From contig JAPTHN010000011.1 of NCBI GenBank assembly GCA_026936325.1, positions 33,080,629 through 33,144,628 of the forward strand: a stretch of 64,000 nucleotides of DNA. The letters run 5' to 3'. The position numbers were made by a program, and so were the translations under genes. How positions within the stretch are numbered: the first letter of the stretch is position 1; the number at the start of each line of letters is the position of its first letter. The notes under the pieces were generated by a model. It was not told the origin of the DNA. It did not search any database and saw nothing but the letters and a program-made list of their open reading frames with translations. Shown here one piece after another: positions 35,501 to 49,577 of the stretch. This DNA comes from Platynereis dumerilii (Eukaryota > Annelida > Polychaeta > Phyllodocida > Nereididae).

Positions 35501-38500
35501 GATAATTCTGAAAAATATTAAGGGTCTTCAAATTTTGGAAAATATAAATATAATAGAACTCTTTAGTTTTCGTTAAAAAAAAGACAAATTAATGGTCCAT
35601 GAAAACAAGTGTGACATACATCTGATCAGACTTGAATTATTGTCTATTTTTCATGCCTCAATGATCGATAGCGAGTATTTTGTCACTCTCACGTCTCATA
35701 TTGTAGTTGTTTTGTAGGTTGTAACAATTATAACATAACTTGAATGCCATTTGCACAACATTTATTGCTCTTTATGAATTTTGAGTGGCTTTTTTTGCTG
35801 ATAAAGTGAGTTTGTGATCCTTTCAGTTTAGCCTCTGCCACAAGAAGAATGGCATTCCTCCGCAGACCTGTAAGTCACCCCCTCAATGTTCTTATAATGA
35901 AGTGTCTAACATCGCAAGAAGTGCGCTATTCCTTTGATCCCACGATAACGGGACAAGCAAGCGTGACGTCATTAATCATTTGGGTTCTTGGCGATTCTGC
36001 CCAGCAATCTTCTCTCGAATCTAGAGAGTTACGCTAGCAAGGCCGCTCTAATTGTCATTTCGTTGGGATAGATTTTTCTTGGTTTTTATTGAACGATAAC
36101 TCAAGTAATCCAAGCTGTGGTTGGAGGAAAGTCAGGTGCGAATGACATTGTTCCTATCACCTTCCGCCATTTCACTGTTACTTCCCTTGATTGCAGCCAA
36201 TTCTTCATTGGGGATTCCCCTGATATCAGGTGTGAAAGACAAACCATTAGTGGACTTGTTGGCAATTGTGTGGGCATTCGATGACCTGTCTGTTGGCTTG
36301 CTTTCGCAGAGGTGAGAAAAGTACACTCGGCTCTTCCAGACATGTCTGGGCCGGACCACCTGCGTGTCTGACCTGGGTGGGAAGGACACAAAAACCATAA
36401 CCTTGACAGATTCCAATGAGTCTGTTGTCTGAGGGTCTCTCTGGCCAGAGAATGACTATACCATAAAGATCTGTTTGTAGCAGAGGATAATGGGTAGTTT
36501 TGAATACAACAGCAGGACTTCACAATCTGTCAGAGCGCAGGAATGATTCGATGTGCTAAGAATTGATTCAGGAACCCATGAAAGGCGATGAAGCCACACT
36601 AGAAGTGGCAACACTTGAAGAGGCGCTTTTAATAGAGTGCAAGGAGCTTGGCTGGTTTTAATGGCAGTATCATTGACTGGGCTGGGAGTATTTTGTTCTC
36701 TGCAGGGGACTCAACTCCTCTGGTGTGAAGGCGACCAAGCGTCCATTTTCCTCAGTGTCAAGTGACATTCTCAACAGCCCAGTGGCGATGGACGACCCTG
36801 ATAAAGCAGCACTGAACAGAGGCAGTGAGCAGACACACCACCAGTCAGAGGGGGTAGGGAGGGTTGGGAGGGGGCAGAGGGGGAGCAGGGCATTGGGTTC
36901 TAGCTGTTGACAGCCTGTATCATCCACGTATCCTTGGATCCTCCTATTTCCATTTCTAGACCTTATCTCTGCTTGCGTAATTAATCACCAGGTGTCACCA
37001 GCGTCAGTATATTAGACCACATTTGTGCCTCCCTGGTCACATTATTGTAAATAGATTATCATCTGTGCTTGTCAGAAGATGACTTTTTTCGTGTCTTCTT
37101 GCACTGCTCGGTTCCTGAATCGAGTGACTCTGAAAGTCGCTTTTTTATGTAGTCGACGTTTCTCCTGCTATGTGTGATCCCATGCTGCTCCGCTGGGAGG
37201 TTTATGTTGATATTCCAATTTAATGTTGTGCTGTCTCGATTTCTTTCTTGAAGGCAACCACCACCAGAGCTGAACAAGGGTCTCATTAATTAGACAACTT
37301 GAGCCGAGTGAGAGAAAGCAGAGCTTAACATCGACCTCTTCTTCATTAATTAACAGTCTGTCCTCTCAGATGAAGTCCCTGTTTCCAACCTTAAAGTACT
37401 GAATGAAAAGCACTGATGCTGCTTCTGGAAAATACAGCATTTTGATAAATATCTGTTCAAGAATAATCCAAATCGACACAGGAATTGTCTGCTTTGGTCA
37501 ATAGACTGAATGTGCACAATATATATGACAAATTTGTCATAGTCATACTACAGTGATGAAAAAGCCATGTGACAATCGGGGTGATGTGAAGAGCCAAATA
37601 TGGAGTGAAGTGGAGAACGAGGGAAGAGAGTGCAACTGACTCTTGAAACAAGTGCAGACACAAGATTACAGGAGAGCAGTTTGGTTTTTGTTTCCATGAT
37701 TGTGCTGTGGAGACATTGGCCATAAACTTAACTGTTTTGTCTAATTAACTCTCACAGGGAAATCCTTGGTGGCCAACTCAGAAGAAAAGGTTACTCAGGA
37801 GCCATGAGACAGAAGATTATAGGAGAGTGTTTTGTTTCCCTGATTGTGCTTTGGAGATCAAATGTTACCAGCTCACTCACATTTATATTGAGAGTTGTTC
37901 ATACCGCATTGTGCAAACGTGGCTTGTTTTGGCGAACTTGCAGAATTTTCTGTCTGGTGAGAACCTTATTATTGAAATTTGTCATAAGGCATTCCTGACA
38001 ATCTTTGATTTCATGATAAGAGGCAGGGTGTTTGCTGTGACGAAAGTGAAAACCCCAACTTGTTGAGGCGCCCCTTTAACTAACGATATATTGCAGCAAT
38101 TGCTTTGTATCCTCTTTGGGCAATGCCATTTGCTCTTTTTTCTGTCACTGTTTTGTTGTGATGAATTCTTTGGTGAAATTGAAGAATAAAACGTCATTTC
38201 ACAGCCCGGGTGCTTGCCATCCCTTACATATATCTGTATTTTGCTTGGTTCTTGAGGTTGATTGTATTCTTGGTTGAAGTTAGGTGGTACTGTCAGTGGC
38301 ACACGTGGCTATAAGAGGCATTCTCATGCTAGACATGTCTCTTCCCCATTCCTTTTTTGCCTTCTCCTATCTCTCAGCTGGGTGGTCTTGGAACAGTCTG
38401 TTAGTAACTAGAATGAGTTGATTAAAATGACACCGACCCAGCCCAAATCGATTGACCCCATAGAAAAACACCAAAATGACCTACATACAGTATCTGATGT

Positions 38501-39407
38501 ATATTCTTGCGTTTGGATCGGATGATACCCCCTGCGTTCACTTATACGGGTTGCTAACCGAAGCCAGTTTGACGTAACCTTCTCTTTTGCGAAGGACGTC
38601 AGTGCTGACCAGGAAGCCCAGTACCCGCTGTCCTCCACAGTCTCCCAGCATGACCAACACTCACTTTCTCCCTTTGCCAAAAGAATGCCAAAAATGCCAG
38701 GAGGCAGGCCTCCTGCAGATATCTCTCCTGCCTTGCTCAGACTGCTGCCTAAGTTCAGTGTTAAATGCCTATTGTCATTTTTGAGCTATTGCTTCACACT
38801 GGGGCAACTAAACATCTCGTGTAACTCAAAAACAACAACACTTGATTCAACTAACAAACACCTCCAGCAGAGGTGTCTGGGAGATTCCCCGCCTTGCATT
38901 TCACAAACCTTCAGGAAATCCCATGCAAAACATCAGCAATTCAACATGGACACATTAGGCAGATAGATCCCTGTGTTTGGCTTGCTAGCAAAAAGTTAAC
39001 GAGGATTGAATTTATAGAACTGAGAAGAAGTAACTTTTGAGACACTTGACAGTTTTTGCACCTGAATGGACAAAAATTCAACTTTTTCAAATTGCATTTC
39101 AAGTACTCTCTGGTGAACACAATAAGTAATTGTCAAATTATATCCAGTCAGATTATGATAAGATGTTATTGTAAATGATAAGGCTCACAATGTTCTGGTT
39201 TGGACAAAAACTGGATGTCACCACCCATGAGAATGTACAAGACCAGTGTTCAACATACCATTGCCTCTAAATGCATTGCACAATAGAGCACATGTACAAT
39301 TGTACGTAGCAGTTTACTTTAAGAGAAATTTCAATACTTTAAAATATGATAAACGTAGATGAGGATTGACAATAACTCTTCTGTCAGATAGATAAGACAC
39401 ACAGATG

Positions 39408-39439
<32 letters not shown>

Positions 39440-39559
39440 TATAGATATATAGATATATAGATATATAGATAGAGAGATAGAGAGATAGAGAGATCGAGAG
39501 ATAGAGAGATAGAGAGATAGATGCGGATAGATAGAGATAGATAGATAGAGAGATGGATG

Positions 39560-39593
<34 letters not shown>

Positions 39594-39606
39594 CAGATAG
39601 ATAGAG

Positions 39607-39637
<31 letters not shown>

Positions 39638-42600
39638 GAGATAGATAGATAGACAGATAGATAGAGAGATTGAGAGATTGAAAGATTGATAGAATCATTG
39701 GCTGAATAAATGATAAATTTATTAATTGATAAAGTGGATGGACTAATGCAAAAAATATGCGTGCAGATACACCTACACATATATAATTACTAATTCACAC
39801 CTCAGACTAATTAAATTCCTAAAAATATCATCCCTGGAAACCAGGATGTACCGCCAGATTTTCGGTTGATTCACCAACAAATCTTGTGAAGTGACAGCGA
39901 GTGTATCATGTTCACTGGCGATTCAAATGTCCAATAACAGATTTCTGAACAATGAGAAGGCAGGTTCTATTTCAGATGTGTGACTCTGGTGGCCCTATAG
40001 TATTTGGTTTCAACCAGTTGACTTTCCTGGAGTTATGTAGAAAGGGGTGGAGTTTGGTGAAGTGAGGTTAGATTTTCGCTGTCCAGATGATTAATGAAAC
40101 AGACAGACTTTCAAATTAAAAAGAGAAATAAGTTCACCCTGACTCAAATTTTACATTTCATTAACTGTTACCTTCAAATTATTGTGGCGGCAACCTCCCA
40201 AGCTGTTATTTGATGGATGATTTTTTTAATAAAAGCACATAAACTGCGATCATAGATACAGCAATAGTCATGATAGCATCTTCATTCTAAAGTTATTTTA
40301 ATAGCTGTTTGTGACAATTTTCTACCATAATTTAAAGCTGATGCTAGAGTAATATCACATTCTAAACATCATATTGTGCTAATTTATATAGAATGATGGT
40401 TAATCTAAAAAATATGTCCTAAATAGAAAGAATGCACTTATTTTTGAGGATTAAAGTTTTGTAAAAACAAGAATTTATTTGTTTATTCGCACTGAAGTTT
40501 GACAAACAGAATAATGTACTAAGTTTTGATGATTAAAGCTTTGTAAACACAAGAATGTATTTGTTTATTCGCACTAAAGTTTGACAAACAGAATAATGTA
40601 CTAAGTTTAGAGAATTAAAGGTTTTCAAACACAAGAATGTATTTGTTTATTCGCACCAAAGTTTGACAAACAGAATAATGTACTAAGTTTAGAGGATTAA
40701 AGGTTTTTCAAACACAAGAATGTATTTGTTTATTCGCACTAAAGTATGACAAACAGAATAATGTACTAAGTTTAGAGGATTAAACGTTTTCAAACGCAAG
40801 AATGTATTTGTTTATTCACGCTAAAGTTTGACAAACAGAATAATGTACTAAGTTTTGAGGATTAAAGTTTTGTAAACACAAGAATGTATTTGTTTATTCA
40901 CACTAAAGTTTGACACACAGAATAATGTACTAAGTTTTGAGGATTAAAGCTTTTTAAACAAAAGAATGTATTTGTTTATTCTCACTAAAGTTTGACACAC
41001 AGAATAACGTACTAAGTTTTGAGGATTAAAGGTTGTTAAACACAAGAAAGCATTTGTTTATTCACACTAAAGTTTGAGACACAGAATAATGTACTAAGTT
41101 TTGAAGATTAAAGTTTTGCAAACACAAGAATGTATTTGTTTATTCACGCTAAAGTTTGACACACAAAATAATGTATTAAGTTTTGAGGATTAAAGTTTCG
41201 TAAACACAAGAATGTACTCCCTTATTCACAATTAAGTTGGGCACACTAAATGATGTACTTATTTTTGAGGATTAAATTTTTTGGAACAGTAAACACCTAA
41301 TGTTAGAAACAAAAAAAGGAGAATGAAACTATCTATTGCAATTACACTTTTCAAAAATGGTATCCCAAACATCATCATATCTCATGCTACTTGAGATAAT
41401 AGAACCATGGAAACACTAGTTGGCTGACTGAAGGATGCAATATCATAAGTGTAATTGTAAAGTTTTTTGTTAACATTGACATTACCTTTCTGCCAGCCCT
41501 GTTGTTGTGTAAATTCATCAGGGACCGTGAATCCTCATCTACTTCCCGAGCATCGATGAAGACTCGCGAGAACTTGAGTCCATATCTTACGTCGACGGAG
41601 CATCCGCCCCAGTTAAAATCTTGCTGGCTCGGTCGTCGTCCTCCTCCCGCTTGGTGTCGTAACTTATCACATCCACAACTGGTAAGATTTCCACTACTAC
41701 AGGACTGCGTTATGGCAAAAGCCACCCCTGCTGCCCGGATGGCGTACATGAATGCTGCCTCTTTGGTGCCTGCAACAACAAAAAAATCTCTTCAGTTAGA
41801 TGTGATTTGAAGGTTTGCAGATTTGGATTGGTTTCATTGAGCTTTATCCTTGTGATATCATTTTCAGAAAAAAGGGCATGGTCAATATTGTATAAAATGT
41901 TAGTAGTGATGGCTTTATTAATAAAAGTCTGTCCTTGCGATTACATTCGCAGAAAAAAGGGCCATGGTCATCACCAAACTGCAATGCAGTAATTATGGTT
42001 TTATTACAGAAAGTCTGTTAATTTCTTTCATTTTGAGTGTTCTACTTTGTTTTTATGACTGAAAATATGCTATAATGCAAACCATCATGGATAAAGCTCA
42101 ATGTAATTAGAGATTGTAGGGTATTGGGGTAAAAATTTGAGGTCACTGAGGTGAAATGTAATGTTTTAAAAGTTAATAGAAGCAAACATGACTTGAGTTA
42201 GATGTTGTTTAAAGCAATGTTAATATTTTAAAAATCTATCTTCATGATCTATACGCAATTTTCTTAACCTTTTTGGAAGTGGGTATTACTGTCAATTGTT
42301 TGTAAACATTTAAAAGATTTTGAAATAGTAATATTGGTACTATTGCTTTGATTAGAATTGTTTTATATTGTTGATTTCAGAAGGAATAATTTAAGAATGC
42401 CTATGAATGGGGGAAGACAAGTTGGAATGACTTGTCTTCTTCTTTTTTTTCGTTATGACTCTATGCAGTGACGTGTGTGCTTTATCATTTGATTGCAGTG
42501 TGAATGACCATGCTGTGCCTTTGCTGTGCCTTTGCTGTGGCTAACAGTCCATGAACCCAGCTTATGAGTTTGTCTTGTGAGATCATAAAAATGAAAATAT

Positions 42601-45600
42601 ACGACATGGTACTGCCAAGGATGACAAACTGGCAACTTGGCAAAGAGTTATAAACGCGGCAGTTCTTTTGTGATGTACCATAAAAAGTGTTCTGTTTAGG
42701 TGTCAGACTGACACTGCAGACTGGATAATACAGGAAAGATTTCAGGATGTCCAAACAGTGTCTGTATATCTGTGGTGCTCCTAGTGCTGATTTAGAACTT
42801 CTTGAGTTGAATTGAGCTTGATTTGTATATTTTTCTATCGCCATAATTGCAAACCATGGGTTTTCTCAGTTGAGTGTGATGCTTTACAAAAAGACTGCAT
42901 GGGTCTGTATTTGGGCTCAGGAGCACAGAAGAGCAAGGCACAGCAATGAATGGCCAGATTGACCTGAAAAATCACACTTAGGTGAGAATTAAACAGCTGT
43001 GGTCCAATAAGGCCTTGTGCACACAACAGTTCCTGAGCAGGACAACTCCATTCCTGCCTCAAAGGGCCACAGTCCCAAGGGATCCCTCAGTATCTCTACC
43101 CTTTTGTTGCAACAGTCTTGCTTTGCCTCAACCAAGTCCTACAACAACACAAACTAAATTATGTTGTCATAAATCACACCAGTGAGAAATCTCTGCTTTG
43201 GTTATGCCATAAAGGATGTGTGGAGTGGTTGAAATATCCCAAGAATTGCTCAATTAAGAGTGGCTCTGAAGAGCCTAAGAAACTGCTTGGAATTGCCTTA
43301 GAAGAGTCTATAGGAATGACACAATGGATCAAGAAAAGAAACACATTTGGGCTTTGATGAAGAATGGAAATTGCACACTGAACAGTTCTGGTTTTATCAT
43401 CAGTCCCACTGAACAGTTCTGGTTTTATCATCAGTCCAATTTTAATCATTTGATCATTAAAGAATTATCATATTAGATATTGACATCCTGCCTGATGTGG
43501 CCAAAATATTGTCAAAATGGATATAATTATGTTCCATATTAATTTCCTTTTTGCAAAAAATTTCATAATTTGGGTAAGTATTAGAATTTCTCTTGTATAG
43601 ATACAATGTTACTCACTGCATGCAGACTGTATTACATTGTGTAATGGGTCCCTTCAGATCCCAAAATATTACGAGTAAAGATGTATATCTGGTAGTAGGC
43701 TGGTATATTGTATTTGACGTGGGATGGTAGTGTGGTTGATGGTCTTGTTCATGTCAATAAACAGCGTGAGGGGAAAATGGGAATTGGAGGGGACAGAACT
43801 GCTCAAATGGAGATGTTGCATGTTATGGGCATAAAGTGAACATAAAGCTGCAATTTGAGGCAATCATGACAGAATGCGGGTGGAAGGGGGGGGGGCAAAT
43901 TGGTTGAAGAGCTGCAAGAGCAGGCTATGCAGGAGGACAGACTGAAAGTACATGGTGTTTTGGTTTCAAGGTTAGGCCCAGACGAAACATTTTAGGATTA
44001 CAAATGAGTTTACACATCAATAATTTGGTGTACACTGGAAACAATTGTGTATGCTAGTTTTTTCAATTATTGACTTTTGCTTCACTACAATTAGATTTAT
44101 GTTATGCTTTCAGTAGCTTTGTGCATGTCCATTGATATCAAGCCTTGAATGCACAGTTATACACACAAATGCACTTCATTCAATGAAAAGCAAATACGAG
44201 TGATCTTCAAATAAAATGTATCAATGACGAGATCTATAAATTTGTAAATTTGGCCAACAGGGATAGAAAGTTATTAGAAGTGAGTTTTCAAGTTATATTT
44301 GTAGTAACCAGTAGCCAATAAATCATTGTATATATATATATATGTAGAGAATATTATTTCAGATTTCTTAGCAACTTTGACGGATAAAACTTGATGAAAA
44401 ACATCCTTAATGTAATGCAATTCCACCACTGTTTTTCCGTTGCTCTGATAAGCTTCTTATCCAATTTTAACTTAATCTTAGTTGTTACTAACAACAAAAG
44501 ATATATATATATATCAAGGCATATTACTCCCAGATTTTGTTGCTGTTAACAAGAGTGTATAAATCTGTAGACAATCATGATAACAGGCGTGAAACATGAT
44601 GTGCTAATTCTCTTGTAGGTCTATTTAAGTCTTAAGAAACGGTAAACAAATGACAATGTTTTGGATTATGCTGAAGCATGACCAGTAACGCATGTTGGTA
44701 GCCTTTACCAAGTTTATGGCTTTGATGCGAACCTTAGCAGAATCTCGACATTATGAGGATCTTTCATGGATAAACGACGGTGCTTCTACCAGTCTGCTAC
44801 AACAAGGTATTGTGAATTGTTAAGCACATGCTTGGATAACCACAAAGAATGTTTATAGATTTATAATTGTTAATTTCGTGGTTGTTTGTTTCTTGGTAGT
44901 ACAAAAGGGTTTGATTTTGGAATCTCAGGATGTCGACCATGACTCAATTGTAAATTTGCTTACTCACTATTCAAATTTTGTGATGGGGTGAGGGACTCCA
45001 ACCAATAATGGTGAATACTGAGAAAAACGTTTTTGTTAGAGAAAATAGTTGTTCTGTTTTCTCTTGTCCCTTGCAAAATCGAAAAACGTGGTGTTTGGGT
45101 GCCTTTCATGGTATAAATTTTAATTTGCACTTCAGTATAATTTCCACCTTTTTGGTTGACATTTATGGAGAAATAGTGGTTGTATGATTATCATCTGCAT
45201 GATTGTGATGTATCGAATCTATCGATGCATGATCCTTCGCAGGTCCTGCACAATGTTCCCCTATATAACTCTATTAAAATGGAATGCATACATTTGATAT
45301 AATACTTGAAAGAGTCTTATTCTTTCTGACACATTGCAATGAGCATTTTCCAGACAATTTTCTGATGTGTCTTTTTTATGTTTTTTTTTTCTGATGAAGT
45401 TTGAGATATGAATGGACAATTAGTCTTCAATGTATTTACTGGGGAATTTGCAGGTGGGTAGTGTTTGGTGTTGAGAAAAAAGTTGAGAGATTTAAAAGAG
45501 TTACAGGAGATTTTGAACACAATTTACAGGAGACTTTCACTAGAATTACATTATGCACACAGTCGATTTGATATGGAGTGCAGATTTGCAACACTTTGTG

Positions 45601-48600
45601 AATGCTCTCTTTTTTCCTATCAAATAGTTGTTGGCAATTGTGCTCAAATCATTACCTTCCCTTTGCTGGGTAATTGGCTATTTTGCCCCAGACACTCACG
45701 GCCAATTACCCCCCTGACATGCTCCACGCAACACCCTCTCTTCCAATTATCGCTCAGTGCTGAGCAGGTAGAGGCAATATCAAGAGGTATGTGAATATCT
45801 GTGGTCAGAAAAGTTGACCAAGGTTTGATATACTCTTTTGCAAATATTTGAAGGACCAGTGAAGGTCAATTGTGACCTTATTATAGACCTAAGTGCTGTA
45901 GATCCCGTGCTATAATTGATTTGATTCTTATTTAGAAAAACTAGGGCCTATCATAAATTTTCTTCTGTGGCTTGGGTATAAGACATTTTGTTTCCTTGGA
46001 AAGAATATGGCCAAATATAATGAGGTTCACTAGCTCCATGGAAAGAGTGCCACAAATTGTCTTCTTTGGATTGAGTAATTTGAGTATCATCAATTCTGTT
46101 TCTTCAGAATGAGCATCATCAATGTTCTTCTTTGGAAAGAGTAAATATTTTATCGTCTATTGTCTTTCTTGGACAGCCTATCATTTATTCTTTGGAAATA
46201 ATATCATCAATTTTCTTCTTTGGATTTAGTATCATCAACTTTCTTCTTTATAGTATCATCAATTTTCTTCTGTGGAAAGAGTATCACCAATTTTCTTCCT
46301 AAGTTTTAATTTGTATCCCAACATAGTTGAGTCAGAATGTGGCTGGTTTGCCTTGGAATGTTTCAAGTCAGAAATGAGTAAGAAATGTAGATACTTTGTA
46401 CACACATTGAGTTCTTTTAAATTGAACAGTATGACGTGCAAACAGTTTATATTTACAAAGACCCAGTAAAGACCCAAACAGACGCTGGGAAGATGAGACA
46501 GGCGCAGAATTGGAGCTGTCTTCAGTTCAGGACCTAAATCAATTTTGAGAATCCCTGCAGTTCCCCACACAAAAAGACTGGGAGCTACTACAACTCTCAT
46601 TGGTGGAGAGGCAAAATGTTTTCAGCCGAAAAAGATCACTTTGAGTTTTGTTTTAAACGAATTTGAGTGCATTTACATAAGAGGCGATGACTGCGGGGGG
46701 TAATTTACTAGTGGGCGATAATTGAGTGGCTGGTGGGGCCTATTACGACCATGAAACAACCGCGATGCCTTTGCTAGCTTTTGTGTGTGATATTTTGTGG
46801 GGAGGGATGATCCTAATGATTCATGTGTCATCCAAGACAGCCTTTGTTTTTGCGCAGATCCAACCCTGCAAAATGACTGCAGCTGACTGCTACATGATGT
46901 TACAAGCCTGTTGCTAATGAATAAGTGTGACTCTCAGTGCCATGACTAACTGTCCCAGCTTGTTTCCCCCTGTGTTTCAGCTGCCCTGCTCATACTGAGA
47001 AGCATCTATCATACTCAGGTGTCCTCCCTAGTCCCCCTACAGTCTCCTGCAAGTGAAATTCGAGGGATTTCCTCTCACCCTTCCTGGCCCAAGTTTCACC
47101 CCATGATGGCAGGGGGTAATTACCTCCGTGATAAATAGACCCAAGGGCTAAATTAGCTTTTTGCAAATTAAATTAAATGTTGTTTTAAACAGATCTTTTT
47201 TTAGCAACGAGTCTGTGTAGCATTAATCTTAAATTAGTGCACAGTTAATGATGGGCTAGGTTTTGAAGCATGCGTTCGGGGAGGAAATGGGTTGGCCAAT
47301 GCATGGAATAAAATTGGAATCTAAGCTTACAATAAGTATGCCTATAAAATCATGCAATTATGTGATGTCTTATGCACAGATCTATAGTGTCTATACAGGC
47401 TTATATGTCATGCAGGGGGGGGGGGGTACCGAGCCATGCCTGATTGTCATGCTTAGGCCTATTGGTCATGCTTGGTGTCATGCTTAGTGTATTAGGCGAT
47501 CGTACCGTTGTCCTTACCGGCAAGTTGAACCGGGCCAAAGATGGGGTCAGTTCCAGGGGGGAAGGAGCAGTTCCAGCGATGCTTCCGGAACTGGAATAAG
47601 CACTCGGAGGAGGCCAAGGACGCCCCCTGTCCCACTGCGGCGATGGCGTCTGGTCTGCTCCGGCAAATTGTCCTCTGGCGGGGAGTCAGTCCGGGCACTT
47701 TGTTGCAGATCAAGTTGGCCCCCAGCGCCACTACCGACGACAGTGCTCTGAAAGCAATCACACACAATTATTGCTTAAGCTAGCTATACACAATTGTAAA
47801 CATGGGTTAATTAGGTTGTTATGTAAGACAGAATGACAATGTCAAATGATATAAAGCCCAAGTAGACAAAAGGAATAATGAAGATAACTTATTGGTCAGA
47901 TCAAGATCTTATCAATAAAAGTGCTTCTACTCTGAAAAGGTCCTCTGAGATTTGTGTATCAGCCATTGCTCGTAACTAAATAGGCCTATCCACCAATTCA
48001 CCTGAATCACGCAGGTCTGCATAGTCTGAAATCTGGTTAAAAAGTGTTGAAGTGAGACCGCTGGTCATCAGCTGCTGCAGCTGTCCATGCACTTGTTGCG
48101 GCAGCTAAAACAATGAAGTGCGATAGGTCACTAATTGGTGCGACAAGGTGTGATTGGATGGGTCACTCATTGCGAGTTTGGAAGGTCGATATTCAGCAAT
48201 CATAACGCATTTATCTACATGAAATAGAGAAATGCGACTGATAGCTAACAGCGAGTTGCGGGACAATTATTATACAGCATATGTTCATAAATATCATGAA
48301 TGACCATTGATCAGCTATTTTAACTGCTCAATGTCTGTTAATTATTAATGAAGAATTATTGGCCCGATCTGCACCTCAATGTTTCAAGGTCCTGATATGA
48401 ATGGCACACACACACATAGTTATATAGGCCTATATGTGTTTTGGTTGAAGCCCGATTTGCTGAAGTTGGCTAGCTTTTCATGCTGTGTCAGTTATATATG
48501 TTATGTGTAGTAATAATTCATGACAAAAATAACATTTATTTTCCCAGCCAGTCTGTGCTACTATACAGATCTATATATATATATATTGCTAAATGTTTTC

Positions 48601-49500
48601 TTTTGAGTCTATAATTGACAGGAATATACCAACAGACTGTCTTCATGTTTCAGGCGAGTGGGCCACAATTTTGACAAATTTGTTTTCTGCAGGAAAAGTA
48701 ATTTGTCACAGGGAATGTTAGCAGAATTTTAGGTCTTCCCAAAAATATTTTGAAAGGGATTTTACTTTACAAGTAACAACTGATTGTATTTTTGCAGTCG
48801 CGAGGTGCTAGGTTCGAAATAAAAACTCCTCTGACAATTAAACTGCTCTTAAATGGTCCGTTTCGTTACTTGAAGAAAAGAGGATGACAATGTCATAAAA
48901 GAGACCGTTTCGTTAAATTACAAGTTATTACTTTGAAATGATATGAGCGCAGCTCATGGCTGCCGAAGGCAGCCATGAGCGAAGCTCACTTAGCACAAGG
49001 ACAGCTCATTCTGTGTGGTGCTCCTGTCTACAGTGACTGCCTGAACAGGAAGTGCCTGTAGTTGCCATAAAAGTGGAGCTAGTAGTTTAGTCAGAGTTTA
49101 GTTTGGTAAATGATTAAAATACCTCAAATATCTTCCAAAATAGCTTTAAAATTTCAGTCTTGTCGTATAACAACCTCCAATGACATATTTCAGGGATTTA
49201 AATCAACATGTGTATCAACATTGGAAATAATTATTTCCATACCCCTGATTGTAAGAAGTGACTGAAAATTAAAAGTCAACACAAAAGTTAATGACTAAAA
49301 TGGCTCACTAAGTAAGAAATCATAACAACACTTAAGGTTAGATAATCTTCATTAACTATCAACAAATTATGTAACAGTCTAATTGTAAACAGTCATCTCT
49401 GAATAGATATTGTTTTATTGATCTCAGTTATGTAACATCAACAATTTAACATAATAGATCCAAATTTAACATAGATTTGAATTACACAGCTGTCAGTGCA

Positions 49501-49577
<77 letters not shown>

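Noticed and set aside
39331-39780. 149- and 104-residue I-Y-L-S-rich open frames
   Set aside because: Translation of the GATA/GAGA microsatellite; no start context or conserved features.
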